A stretch of 32,907 nt of DNA from UBA1479 sp963972065 (GTDB lineage: Bacteria > Pseudomonadota > Alphaproteobacteria > Rhodospirillales > Casp-alpha2). Both the position numbers and the translations under genes were made by a program. Positions 24,765 to 32,907 of the stretch are shown in pieces. The notes below the pieces were generated by a model. It was not told the DNA's origin. It ran no database searches and was given only the letters and a program-made list of their open reading frames with translations. Location of the stretch: the NCBI GenBank assembly GCA_963972065.1, contig CAXAVJ010000033.1, forward strand, positions 1 through 32,907, written 5' to 3'. Each line of letters starts with the position of its first letter. Positions within the stretch are counted from its first letter, which is position 1.

Positions 24765-26540
24765 ATGCATCGAACACGGCCAATCATCGGAGCGGCGATT
24801 CTCGCGGGCTTGGCCCTGGCGGCAGCTGTCTGGCCCGCGCAGGCCGCCCGCGAGGCCCCTGACCGGCCTGCCCTGGGCGGTGAAATTGAATCCCCGGACA
24901 TCGCCGCCGTGCGCCAGGTTCAGACGGCGCTGGCCAGCCTGGGCCTCTATGCCGGATTCATCGACGGCAAGCTGAACCAGAATCTAACGTCCGCCATTCG
25001 CCTGTACCAGCAGCAGGCGGGCCTGAAGGTCACCGGCCGCATCACCGACGCCCTGCGCGACCATCTCGACCGCAGCCTGCGCGTCAGCCGCCTGCTGCGC
25101 GATCTGGACAAAACCCGCCGCAAGGCCATGGACGACGCCCGCAAGGCGCTGATGGCCCATCCGGCGACCCGCGATTTGGTCGAAGACGGCGCCGTCCCGC
25201 CCGCCGACGCGGCCCGCGACCCGACCCCCTGCTTCGACAAACCGACCGTACGCTGCCTGTTGGCCGAAGCCTTCGAAAGTGCCAAGGCCGTAACCAAGCG
25301 CGACCTGCGCGATTGGGCGCTCGGCGAAATTCTTGCGGCCCAGGCCCGCGCCGGGCTGATGACGCAAGCCATGGAAACCACCCGGCGCATCCAGGACCCG
25401 CGCTTGATCATGGTCGCACTGCGCGACATCGCCCAGGCCCAGGCCCGCGCCGGCCGCGAAGAAGAGGCCTTGGCCGCCGCCGAGATCATCCCCGAATCGC
25501 GAACCCAGATCGAAGCCCTGGCGGTGATTGCCGATACCCAGGCGCGCCACGGATATTTCAAGGCCGCCCAAGGCACGGCGTCGCTGCTCTACAGCATGGC
25601 CCGCCACCTCAAAACGCCGTCCGATCAGGTGACCTTCGCCACCCGTGCCGCGGTGGCGCTCTACCGGGCCGGCGACCGGGACGCCGCCAACGCGGCCCTG
25701 CATCTGGCGCGGGCCACCGTCACCGACAAAGTGCCGCCGCACCAGAAGGTCGCGGCCTGGCGCCAGGTCGCAGGCGCACTCGCCGATCTCGACCGGCTGG
25801 ACGACGCCCTTGTCGTGGTCGACGCGGTCGATCAGCGCTCCGACAAGGAAACGGTGATGATCGCCGCCGCGCAATCGGCGATCCGCACGGCACGCCTCGA
25901 CAAGGCCGTTGATCTGGCCCATGGCATCGACGCCGAACGCTACCGGGTACTGGTCCTGGGCGAGATCGCGGTGGCCATGGCGCGGGCCGGCGACCGGCCC
26001 GGCGCCGACGCCGTGATCGACGAGGCCTTCGCCGATGCCGAGGCGATCGGCCTGCCGTTCGCCCGGTCCTATGCCGTCAGCCGCCTGGTCCTGGCCCTCA
26101 GCGACATGGCGCGGATCAAGGACCAGCCGCCCGGCGTGCTGGCCGAACGCTTCGTCCGCGCCCGCGACGCCGCCGAGGGCATCAACGATCCGCGCCTGCG
26201 CGGCCAGGTTCTGTTCGAAATTTCCGCCCAGCAGCGGCGCGCCGGCATGGCGCCTGAAGACGCCCAGGCCAGCGAAGCCCGCGCCATCGCCGCCGCCGAC
26301 GCCATTCCCAGCGTGATCAGCCGCGTCTGGATCCACGGCGACGTCGCCACGCTGCACGCGCGGGCCGGCGAAAGCGATCTGGCATGGGGCGCCTTCCACC
26401 GCGCCATGGCCGAAGCCCGCAAGATCGATAATTCCTGGGCCCGCGCCCGCACCATGGCCAAGATGGCGCAAACGCTGATCGATCTGGTGACGCCGAAAAC
26501 GGCGGCGACGGCCGATGAAATGTCCAAGGACACACCCTGA
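24765..26540 (+). CDS. Secreted peptidoglycan-binding and helical-repeat protein
   Basis: This 591-residue exported protein starts with a signal peptide (residues 1-27, ending AQA). Residues 47-100 form a PG_binding_1-like domain (VRQVQTALASLGLYAGFIDG, LTSAIRLYQQQAGLKVTGRI). A charged helix follows (about 105-135), then a long alpha-helical array (about 165-580). The array has a 33-residue period seen in QARAG at the end of one helix pair and QARHG two steps later; repeats resemble TPRs. The gene likely binds murein and offers a scaffold in the periplasm; partner and role are unknown. It starts 140 bases from divergent thrB. A short AACCG-CAA-CGGTT palindrome (24740-24752) and only a weak GGA lie before the start. 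Confidence 0.85.
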   Translation: MHRTRPIIGAAILAGLALAAAVWPAQAAREAPDRPALGGEIESPDIAAVRQVQTALASLGLYAGFIDGKLNQNLTSAIRLYQQQAGLKVTGRITDALRDHLDRSLRVSRLLRDLDKTRRKAMDDARKALMAHPATRDLVEDGAVPPADAARDPTPCFDKPTVRCLLAEAFESAKAVTKRDLRDWALGEILAAQARAGLMTQAMETTRRIQDPRLIMVALRDIAQAQARAGREEEALAAAEIIPESRTQIEALAVIADTQARHGYFKAAQGTASLLYSMARHLKTPSDQVTFATRAAVALYRAGDRDAANAALHLARATVTDKVPPHQKVAAWRQVAGALADLDRLDDALVVVDAVDQRSDKETVMIAAAQSAIRTARLDKAVDLAHGIDAERYRVLVLGEIAVAMARAGDRPGADAVIDEAFADAEAIGLPFARSYAVSRLVLALSDMARIKDQPPGVLAERFVRARDAAEGINDPRLRGQVLFEISAQQRRAGMAPEDAQASEARAIAAADAIPSVISRVWIHGDVATLHARAGESDLAWGAFHRAMAEARKIDNSWARARTMAKMAQTLIDLVTPKTAATADEMSKDTP

Positions 26541-26612
26541 TACCGACAACCCGCACGGCCCCGGCGGGCGGGCTTGCCGCCTGGACGCCGGTCCATTAGA
26601 TTCCCCCGCGTC

Positions 26613-26634
26613 CCGGCAACCCGCCGGGTGCCGG
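26613..26634 (+). terminator. Hairpin after the repeat-protein gene
   Basis: CCGGC-A-ACCC pairs with GGGT-GCCGG around a GCC loop, with one bulged A. It lies about 70 bases after the 591-residue gene. No T tract follows, so it may be a Rho-dependent end or an mRNA-stabilising hairpin. Confidence 0.4.
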
Positions 26635-26657
26635 CCACGCCAAAGACGGAGCCCCCG

Positions 26658-26723
26658 ATGCCCGAGCTTCATTGCGCCCCCACCCATTCCCACGCCGCCC
26701 GCGGCATAAACGGCAGGCCCTAG
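26658..26723 (+). CDS. Possible 21-residue leader peptide
   Basis: ATG 26658 to TAG 26723 encodes a short, His- and Pro-containing peptide (MPELHCAPTHSHAARGINGR, then Pro). A GGAG lies six bases ahead. It ends three bases before the GTG of the lipoprotein gene, which has no good ribosome site of its own. A translational-coupling leader is possible, but the ORF is short enough to be chance. Confidence 0.25.
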   Translation: MPELHCAPTHSHAARGINGRP

Positions 26724-26726
26724 CCC

Positions 26727-27314
26727 GTGGCGTTCCCCCGTTCCTCCATCGGTGCCGTCGCGGCCCTGCTGAGCATCCTCGTCCTGGGCGGCTGCAGCAG
26801 CCTGACCGACAGCGTGATGAACACCGTTGCCGGCAAGGTCCAGCTCGCCTGCCCGCCCCAGAACATCGTGGCCGACGCGTCGCGGCGTCTGACCTACCAG
26901 CCGGGCCCGGGCCGCGATCTGATCGACATCGACAACGAGATCATCGTCAACAGGGTTGCCCTGGTCTGCGATTCAAGCGTTGACCGCAGCACCCACGCAG
27001 GCACCATGAAGGTCGCCGTCACCACCTACATGGAGGCTGTGCGCGGGCCTGCCAACAAGGACCGCAAGACCAACGTCGAATTCTTCGTTTCCGTTACCGA
27101 CCGCGCCAACAAGGTGCTGTACCGCGAGGCCTTCACCATCAACCTGGCCTTCGCCGAGAACGAAAGCCGGCGTGAGATCGCAAGCGCCCCCGTGCCCCTG
27201 ATTCTGCCGATCCAGGCCGGCCAGACGGGCAAGAACTACCGCATCCTGGTCGGTCTCGTGATCACGCGCGAGCAGTTGGAAATGAACCGCCGGGACCGCC
27301 GTCCGCGGCTGTAG
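26727..27314 (+). CDS. Hypothetical lipoprotein
   Basis: This 195-residue protein has a lipobox at LVLGGC with C23, after a short basic start and hydrophobic stretch, so it should be lipid-anchored in the envelope. The mature part reads PPQNIVADASRRLTYQPGPG, then VAVTTYMEAVRGPANKDRKT and NVEFFVSVTDRANKVLYREAF, and looks like a beta-rich domain. I do not recognise a named family. The start is GTG 26727, directly after a possible leader ORF. It lies about 110 bases before the glycine riboswitch, on the same strand, and is probably not part of that operon. Confidence 0.75.
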   Translation: MAFPRSSIGAVAALLSILVLGGCSSLTDSVMNTVAGKVQLACPPQNIVADASRRLTYQPGPGRDLIDIDNEIIVNRVALVCDSSVDRSTHAGTMKVAVTTYMEAVRGPANKDRKTNVEFFVSVTDRANKVLYREAFTINLAFAENESRREIASAPVPLILPIQAGQTGKNYRILVGLVITREQLEMNRRDRRPRL

Positions 27315-27423
27315 GCACCGATTCCCACCCCATCCCCATGCCCGCTTCCGCCGGTTGTCCCGCGGTCGCGGTTGACCTTGGCTCATCCGTCGATACAATG
27401 GAGTCACAACCTCAGTTGATCGC

Positions 27424-27620
27424 TGTGGGAGAGTCCGGTCCACGTATGGCCGGCGCCGAAGGAGCAACCGCCCCGGAAACTCTCAGGCACCCGGACCGCA
27501 GCAGGATGAGGCTCTGGAAAGTGGGCAGGCTGGCCGATTGATAGGGCCGTGCCCCACCGAAGATGTAAGTCGGCGGCAGCGATCTCGCCGATCAATCTTT
27601 CAGGTTCCGAGACAGAGGGG
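27424..27620 (+). ncRNA. Tandem glycine riboswitch
   Basis: Two glycine aptamers lie in the 401-base leader of gcvT. The first has P1 strands GTCCGG (27433-27438) and CCGGAC (27491-27496), with the core GCCGAAGGAGCAACCGCCCC and AAACTCTCAGGC. The second has P1 strands CTCTG (27512-27516) and CAGAG (27613-27617), with CACCGAAG and ATCTTTCAGGTTCCGAGACA. The linker between them (AGCAGGATGAGG) resembles the tandem-class linker that forms a kink-turn with the leader. Glycine binding should raise expression of the glycine cleavage genes. Confidence 0.93.
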
Positions 27621-27652
27621 GCGTTCAGACGGTGGTTTTGCCGTTGGAACGC
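27621..27652 (+). promoter_or_regulatory. Hairpin in the riboswitch expression platform
   Basis: GCGTTC (27621-27626) pairs with GAACGC (27647-27652), with an inner ACGG/CCGT pairing. It follows the second aptamer at once and lies 63 bases before the gcvT start. No T tract follows, so it may act by folding or Rho access rather than as a simple terminator. The mechanism is inferred. Confidence 0.45.
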
Positions 27653-27715
27653 CGTTGAACCCTGCCGTCTCGTCTTTTCGGGCGGCGCCTTAGGACCAAG
27701 CCCGGGGAGGCTCCA

Positions 27716-28825
27716 TTGGCCGACGATACGAAAACCCTGAAGACCACGCCGCTGGATGCGCTTCACCGCGAATACGGTGCCAAGATGGTGCCCTTTGCGG
27801 GCTATTCCATGCCTGTCCAGTACAAGGCCGGCGTGTTGCAGGAACACCTGCATACGCGCTCCCAGGCGGGCCTGTTCGACGTCTCCCACATGGGTCAGGC
27901 GCGCCTGTTGGGATCAAAGGCGGCGGAAGCCATGGAAACCCTGGTGCCGGGCGATATCGCCGGGCTGGGTGCCGGCAACATGCGCTACACCCTTTTGACC
28001 AACGACGCCGGCGGCATCCTCGATGACCTGATGGTCACCCATTGCGGCGATTCGCTCTATATCGTGGTCAACGCCGCCTGCAAGGACGCCGATTTCGCCC
28101 ATATGCGGGCCAAGCTGCCGGACGCCAAGCTCGAAATTATCGAGGATCATGCGCTGCTCGCCCTGCAGGGGCCCAAGGCGGCCGAGGTCCTGGCCCGATA
28201 TGCACCGGCCGTGCGCCACATGGTATTCCTGACCGGACAGGCCGTCCGCATCAACGACATCCCCTGCTTCATCACCCGGTCGGGCTATACGGGTGAGGAC
28301 GGATACGAAATATCAATCCCCAACAAGGACGCCGACGCCTTCGCCCGTCTGCTGCTGTCGGAACATGAAGTCATGCCGATCGGCCTGGGCGCGCGGGATT
28401 CGCTGCGGCTGGAGGCCGGGCTTTGCCTATACGGCAACGACATCGACACCACCACCACGCCCATCGAGGCCGCCCTCAACTGGACCATCGGCAAGCGCCG
28501 GCGGACCGAAGGCGGCTTCCCCGGGGCCGACGTAATCCTGGGCCAGATCAAGGACGGCACGGCGCGCAAGCGCGTCGGCCTGGTGCCGGAGGGCCGGGCT
28601 CCCGCCCGCGACGGCACGGAAATCCAAGACCTGGACGGCGCCGTCGCCGGAACCGTGACCTCGGGCGGGTTCGGGCCCACCGTCGACGGCCCCATCGCCA
28701 TGGGATACCTGCGCACGGAACTGGCCGTGCCCGGCACCCGGGTCAACCTGATGGTGCGCGGCAAGGCGCAACCGGCGGAGGTCGTCAAACCGCCCTTCGT
28801 CAAACAGAACTACGTCAAGGACTGA
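27716..28825 (+). CDS. gcvT: Aminomethyltransferase, T protein of glycine cleavage
   Basis: This 369-residue protein moves the aminomethyl group of glycine from lipoyl-GcvH to tetrahydrofolate, releasing ammonia. Family landmarks are FAGYSMPVQY near the start, GLFDVSHMGQARLLG, ITRSGYTGEDGYEISIPN, and GARDSLRLEAGLCLYGNDI. The C-terminal domain includes VGLVPEGRAPARDGTEI and TSGGFGPT. The start is TTG 27716, with a strong GGGGAGG ribosome site five bases before it. It is first in gcvT-gcvH-gcvP and is controlled by the riboswitch. Confidence 0.97.
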   Translation: MADDTKTLKTTPLDALHREYGAKMVPFAGYSMPVQYKAGVLQEHLHTRSQAGLFDVSHMGQARLLGSKAAEAMETLVPGDIAGLGAGNMRYTLLTNDAGGILDDLMVTHCGDSLYIVVNAACKDADFAHMRAKLPDAKLEIIEDHALLALQGPKAAEVLARYAPAVRHMVFLTGQAVRINDIPCFITRSGYTGEDGYEISIPNKDADAFARLLLSEHEVMPIGLGARDSLRLEAGLCLYGNDIDTTTTPIEAALNWTIGKRRRTEGGFPGADVILGQIKDGTARKRVGLVPEGRAPARDGTEIQDLDGAVAGTVTSGGFGPTVDGPIAMGYLRTELAVPGTRVNLMVRGKAQPAEVVKPPFVKQNYVKD

Positions 28826-28877
28826 CCCCCAACACCACAGCAATCAACAACCGAACACTCTAGGCAGGGAGACCGGC

Positions 28878-29252
28878 ATGACCGTGAAGTACACCAAGGA
28901 CCACGAATGGATCCGTCTGGACGGCGACGTCGCCACCATCGGCATCACCAATTACGCCCAGGAACAGTTGGGCGACGTCGTGTTCGTCGAAGTGCCCGAG
29001 GCGGGCGCCCGTTTCGACGCCGGGGCCGAGGCCGCCGTGGTCGAATCCGTCAAGGCGGCGAGCGAGGTCTACGCCCCCCTGACCGGCGAAATTGTCGAGG
29101 GCAACCAGGCCCTGGCCGACGACCCGTCCCTGGTCAATTCCGATCCCGAAGGGGCCGGCTGGTTCTTCAAGATGAAGCCCGACGACCTGTCGCAGATGGA
29201 CGACATGCTGGACGACGTGGCCTACCGCACTCTGCTGGTCGACCTGGACTGA
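28878..29252 (+). CDS. gcvH: Glycine cleavage system H protein
   Basis: This 124-residue lipoyl carrier shuttles intermediates among the P, T and L proteins. The lipoylated lysine is K59 in EAAVVESVKAASEVYAPLTG. The N-terminus KYTKDHEWIRLDGDVATIGI and the C-terminal GAGWFFKMKPDDLSQMDDML are typical. The length is usual. It follows gcvT by 52 bases and precedes gcvP by 29, with a GGGAG before the ATG. It depends on a lipoate ligase or octanoyltransferase not present here. Confidence 0.97.
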   Translation: MTVKYTKDHEWIRLDGDVATIGITNYAQEQLGDVVFVEVPEAGARFDAGAEAAVVESVKAASEVYAPLTGEIVEGNQALADDPSLVNSDPEGAGWFFKMKPDDLSQMDDMLDDVAYRTLLVDLD

Positions 29253-29281
29253 TCCCCGAACCGAGGTAAGGAACCGCACTC

Positions 29282-32149
29282 ATGGCCGCATCGCAATCGG
29301 GCGACAGCTTCGCCGACCGTCACATCGGGCCCCGCCCGGGCGAGATCGACGACATGCTCAAGACCCTGGGGCTCGCCACCCTGGACGACCTGACCGTAAA
29401 AACGGTGCCGCCGTCGATCCTGAAGCCGGGCGGCTATGAGGCGCCCCCCATGTCCGAGGCCCAGGCGTTGGCCCGCCTGCGCGCCATGGCCGACCGCAAC
29501 GTGATCGCCAAGACCATGATCGGCATGGGCTATTCCGGCTGCATCACGCCGCCGGTGATCCTGCGCAACGTGCTGGAAAATCCGGGCTGGTACACGGCCT
29601 ATACCCCCTATCAGGCGGAAATCAGTCAGGGCCGCATGGAAGCCCTGATGAACTATCAGCAGACCATCATCGACCTGACGGGGATGGAGTTGGCCAACGC
29701 GTCGCTGTTGGATGAAGGCACGGCGGCGGCCGAAGCCATGACCTTGATGCGCCGGGTCGGCAAGGCCAAGGGCCAAACCCTGTTCGTCGACGCCGGCTGC
29801 CATCCGCAGACCATCGCGGTGATCGAAACGCGGGCCGCCCCCTTGGGCATTCCCGTCACCGTCGGCGACCCGTTCACGGACCTGGCGGGCCTGGGCGACG
29901 ATGTCTATGGTCTGGTCCTGCAATATCCGGCGACGGACGGGGCGATCCGCGATTTCCGCGCCGTGACGGCCAAGGCCCATGACGCGGGCGCTCTGGTCAC
30001 CGTGGCGGCGGACCTTCTGTCCCTCGTGCTGCTGACCCCGCCCGGCGAATGGGGGGCCGACATCGTCGTCGGCTCGGCCCAACGGTTCGGCGTGCCCATG
30101 GGGTTCGGCGGTCCGCACGCCGCCTTCATGGCGGCCAAGGATGCCTTCAAGCGCACCCTGCCCGGACGCCTGATCGGCGTGTCCATCGACAGCCGGGGCA
30201 AGCCCGCCTACCGGATGGCGCTGCAGACCCGCGAACAGCACATCCGCCGCGAAAAGGCGACGTCCAACATCTGCACGGCGCAGGTCCTGCTTGCCAACAT
30301 CGCCGGCATGTACGCGGTCTACCACGGGCCCGAGGGCCTGACCCGCATCGCCAAACGCGTCCATCAATTGACGGCGGCCCTGGCGGCGGGGCTGAAATCC
30401 GCCGGCGTGACGCTCGCCAACGAGACCTTCTTCGACACCCTGACCGCCGACCTGGGCGACAAGGGCAAGGCTGACATGGTGATCGCCGCGGCCCGGGCCA
30501 AGGCCATCAACCTACGCGACTTCGGCGACGGCCGGGTCGGCATGGCGCTGGATGAGACGACGGACGCGGCGGACGTTCAGGCCGTGCTCGCCGCCTTCGG
30601 CGTGGCCGATGCCAAAATCGACCTGAATGCTCCCGGCGGCATTCCCCAGGCCCTTGCCCGCACCACGGATTTCCTGACCCATCCCGTGTTCCACGGCCAT
30701 CGTTCGGAAACGGGGATGATGCGCTACCTGCGCAAGTTGGAAGGCAAGGACCTGGCGCTGAACCGGGCCATGATTCCGCTCGGCTCCTGCACCATGAAGC
30801 TGAACGCGGCGGCCGAGATGATTCCCATCACCTGGCCCGAGTTCGGCCAGATTCATCCCTTCGCCCCCGCCGATCAGGTCCAGGGCTACAAGGAAATGAT
30901 CGACGACCTGGAACGCATGCTGTGCGAGATCACGGGCTTCGACGCCGTGTCCCTGCAACCCAACGCGGGCAGCCAGGGGGAATACGCGGGCCTGCTGGTC
31001 ATCCGGGCCTATCATCTGGCCCGCGGCGATACGAAGCGCGACGTCTGCCTGATCCCGTCAAGCGCCCATGGCACCAACCCGGCCTCCGCCGTCATGGCGG
31101 GGATGAAGGTGGTGGTCGTGGCCTGCGATGATGACGGCAACGTGGACGTTGCCGACCTGAAGGCCAAGACCGAAGCGCACAAGGACGCGCTGGCGGCCTT
31201 GATGGTCACCTATCCCTCGACCCACGGCGTGTTCGAGGAAGCGATCGAGGAAATCTGCGACATCATTCATGCCGCCGGCGGCCAGGTCTATATGGACGGC
31301 GCCAATCTGCAGGCCATGGTCGGCCTGTGCCGGCCAGGGACCTTCGGGCCCGACGTGGCGCATATGAACCTGCACAAGACCTTCTGCATCCCTCACGGCG
31401 GCGGCGGGCCCGGCGTCGGGCCCATCGGCATCAAGAAGCACCTCGCCCCCTACCTGCCAGGAAGCCCCGTGGTCCCGGCGGCAGGCGGGGCGAAAACCGT
31501 GGGCGCAGTCTCGGCCGCGCCCTGGGGATCCGCCTCGATCCTGCCGATTTCCTGGGCCTATATCGCCATGATGGGCGGCGAAGGGCTGATGCGCGCGACC
31601 CAGGTCGCGATCCTCAACGCCAACTACGTGGCCAAACGCCTGGCCGGATATTACGACTGCCTCTACACCGGCAAGCACGGTCTGGTCGCCCATGAATGCA
31701 TCATCGACACCCGGCCCTTGAAGGACGACTTTGGGATCACCGTGGACGACATCGCCAAGCGGCTGATCGATTACGGCTTTCACGCCCCCACCATGTCCTG
31801 GCCCGTCGCCGGGACGTTGATGGTGGAGCCGACGGAATCGGAACCCAAGGAGGAACTGGACCGCTTCGTCGAGGCCATGATCGCCATCGCCGAGGAAGCG
31901 AAAAGGGTCGGTGCCGGTGATTGGCCCGCCGACGACAACCCGCTCGTCAACGCGCCCCATACGGTGGACACGGTAACGTCCGACGTCTGGGCCCATGCCT
32001 ACGGCCGCGAACAGGCGGCGTTTCCCGTGCCGGGGCTGTTGCAGGACAAGTACTGGTCGCCCGTGGGGCGCGTCGACAACGTCTACGGCGACCGCCACGT
32101 GGTCTGCACCTGCCCGCCGCTGGAGGCCTACGAGGACGCCGCCGAATAG
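29282..32149 (+). CDS. gcvP: Glycine dehydrogenase (decarboxylating), single-chain P protein
   Basis: This 955-residue PLP enzyme decarboxylates glycine and loads aminomethyl on GcvH. It is the fused form with both halves in one chain, not the split gcvPA/gcvPB type. The PLP lysine is K699 in HMNLHKTFCIPHGGGGPGVG. Other landmarks are DRHIGPRPGEIDDMLKTLGL at the start and MIPLGSCTMKLNAAAEM in the second half. It begins 29 bases after gcvH with an AGGTAAGGAA ribosome site. It converges with the chemotaxis gene 16 bases on, and I see no clear terminator between them. Confidence 0.97.
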   Translation: MAASQSGDSFADRHIGPRPGEIDDMLKTLGLATLDDLTVKTVPPSILKPGGYEAPPMSEAQALARLRAMADRNVIAKTMIGMGYSGCITPPVILRNVLENPGWYTAYTPYQAEISQGRMEALMNYQQTIIDLTGMELANASLLDEGTAAAEAMTLMRRVGKAKGQTLFVDAGCHPQTIAVIETRAAPLGIPVTVGDPFTDLAGLGDDVYGLVLQYPATDGAIRDFRAVTAKAHDAGALVTVAADLLSLVLLTPPGEWGADIVVGSAQRFGVPMGFGGPHAAFMAAKDAFKRTLPGRLIGVSIDSRGKPAYRMALQTREQHIRREKATSNICTAQVLLANIAGMYAVYHGPEGLTRIAKRVHQLTAALAAGLKSAGVTLANETFFDTLTADLGDKGKADMVIAAARAKAINLRDFGDGRVGMALDETTDAADVQAVLAAFGVADAKIDLNAPGGIPQALARTTDFLTHPVFHGHRSETGMMRYLRKLEGKDLALNRAMIPLGSCTMKLNAAAEMIPITWPEFGQIHPFAPADQVQGYKEMIDDLERMLCEITGFDAVSLQPNAGSQGEYAGLLVIRAYHLARGDTKRDVCLIPSSAHGTNPASAVMAGMKVVVVACDDDGNVDVADLKAKTEAHKDALAALMVTYPSTHGVFEEAIEEICDIIHAAGGQVYMDGANLQAMVGLCRPGTFGPDVAHMNLHKTFCIPHGGGGPGVGPIGIKKHLAPYLPGSPVVPAAGGAKTVGAVSAAPWGSASILPISWAYIAMMGGEGLMRATQVAILNANYVAKRLAGYYDCLYTGKHGLVAHECIIDTRPLKDDFGITVDDIAKRLIDYGFHAPTMSWPVAGTLMVEPTESEPKEELDRFVEAMIAIAEEAKRVGAGDWPADDNPLVNAPHTVDTVTSDVWAHAYGREQAAFPVPGLLQDKYWSPVGRVDNVYGDRHVVCTCPPLEAYEDAAE

Positions 32150-32165
32150 AGGCCGACACGCCGGA

Positions 32166-32907
32166 TCAGACGACGGCGGCCAGACGCTCCAGGAACCGCT
32201 TTACTTCGGTCTCAAGCAGGGTTGACTGTTTTGCCAGTTCGCCAGACGCACTTAGGACCTGGCCGGCGGCCGCGCCCGTTTCCTGGGCGCCCTGGGTCAC
32301 CAAGGCGACGTTGCGCGTCACCTCGGAGGTGCCGACCGCCGCCTGTTCGACATTGACGGCGATCTCCTTGGTCGCGGCGCCCTGTTCCTCGACGGCGGCG
32401 GAAATATTGGCGGCGGCCTCTTCCATGCGGTCGATGGTCGTGCTGATCTCCGCGATCGACGTCACCGTCTCCGCGGTCACCGCCTGAATGTTCTCGACCT
32501 GCACCGCAATGTCATCGGTGGCCTTGGCCGTCTGATTGGCCAGGTTCTTGACCTCGGATGCGACCACGGCGAAACCCTTGCCGGCCTCCCCGGCACGCGC
32601 GGCCTCGATGGTCGCGTTCAAGGCCAGAAGGTTGGTCTGATTGGCGATGTCCGTGATCAGACCAAGCACCTCGCCGATCTTCTGGGAGGCTTCCGACAGG
32701 CCGGTGATTTTCTCGTCCGCATGGCGGGCACGTTCGACGGCCGCCTTCGCGACATCCGACGAGTTGCTGACCTGGCGGCCGATCTCCGTAATCGAATTCG
32801 ACAGTTCCTCGGCCGCGGCAGCCACCGTTTCCACGTTGACGGATGCCTCCTCGGCGGCCGCGGCGACGGGGGCCGATTGCTGACTGGTCGATCCAGCGGT
32901 GGCATTC
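32166..32907 (-). CDS. Methyl-accepting chemotaxis protein, C-terminal part
   Basis: This is 246 codons of a chemoreceptor signalling domain; the 5' end lies beyond the window. The CheA/CheW contact tip is recognisable in VLGLITDIANQTNLLALNAT and IEAARAGEAGKGFAVVASEV, followed by the anti-parallel return helix KNLANQTAKATDDIAVQVEN. Heptad-rich, Ala/Glu/Val/Thr-rich helices occupy both sides. The frame is open to the right edge, so the internal GTG at 32834 is not the start. No sensing domain is visible here. A terminal CheR-tether pentapeptide is not seen; the protein ends LERLAAVV. Confidence 0.95.
   Translation of the reverse strand, partial: NATAGSTSQQSAPVAAAAEEASVNVETVAAAAEELSNSITEIGRQVSNSSDVAKAAVERARHADEKITGLSEASQKIGEVLGLITDIANQTNLLALNATIEAARAGEAGKGFAVVASEVKNLANQTAKATDDIAVQVENIQAVTAETVTSIAEISTTIDRMEEAAANISAAVEEQGAATKEIAVNVEQAAVGTSEVTRNVALVTQGAQETGAAAGQVLSASGELAKQSTLLETEVKRFLERLAAVV

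Noticed and set aside
24984..26693. 569-codon minus-strand frame opposite the repeat protein
   Set aside because: Gly/His/Arg-rich shadow; the plus strand has a signal peptide and ordered repeats.
1..32907. Search for a defence island, prophage, transposon or biosynthetic cluster
   Set aside because: No integrase, transposase, restriction, toxin-antitoxin, NRPS/PKS or CRISPR signature was seen; the genes are core metabolism and transport.

Overview
The window is GC-rich, densely packed chromosomal DNA from an alphaproteobacterium. A Rhodospirillales-type organism is the best guess, inferred from an aa3 oxidase cluster next to thrC and an M16 peptidase, a PAS_5-type protein, an intracellular PHA depolymerase, a thrB-rnhA pair and a riboswitch-led single-chain gcvTHP operon. 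I see no rRNA, tRNA, CRISPR array, insertion sequence or phage gene. Nearly everything is core metabolism, and the unusual signals lie in a few genes and in the gaps.

Layout. Positions 1-3411 (minus) hold the aa3 cytochrome c oxidase genes in transcription order ctaC, ctaD, ctaG and coxC, the last cut by the window edge. Diverging from them, 3715-10892 (plus) is a tightly packed run: a 29-residue single-helix ORF, a DUF420/CtaM-like membrane protein, a heme-copper-oxidase-like subunit I, ctaB (heme O synthase), an M32 carboxypeptidase, thrC and an M16 peptidase. Positions 10908-12582 (minus) hold a broken PAS-domain gene remnant, an intact PAS_5 gene, a small hypothetical gene and a YqgE/AlgH gene. 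Positions 12815-15676 (plus) hold a DsbD/ScsB-like reductase and a peroxiredoxin. Positions 15734-19996 (minus) are a complete ABC importer operon (binding protein, fused permease, ATPase). A GST gene and a LysR gene diverge around an AT-rich operator at about 20.9 kb. Positions 21816-24624 (minus) hold phaZ, rnhA and a frameshifted thrB. Positions 24765-27314 (plus) hold a peptidoglycan-binding/helical-repeat protein and a lipoprotein. Positions 27424-32149 are a tandem glycine riboswitch and gcvT-gcvH-gcvP. A methyl-accepting chemotaxis protein gene runs off the right edge on the minus strand.

How the parts fit. The left third builds and matures cytochrome oxidase: structural subunits, CuB delivery by CtaG, heme O synthesis by CtaB, and a CtaM-like factor. 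Its oddest member is a subunit-I homologue that keeps candidate heme histidines but seems to lack the CuB histidine pair. Threonine synthesis is represented by thrC, and by thrB, which is broken by what looks like a templated quasi-palindrome mutation: a perfect 27-bp inverted repeat sits exactly at the frameshift. The glycine cleavage operon is under glycine riboswitch control. The strongest points for follow-up are the CuB-less oxidase paralogue, the 29-residue ORF, the thrB inverted repeat, the PAS_5 gene remnant, and the palindrome spanning the LysR start codon.
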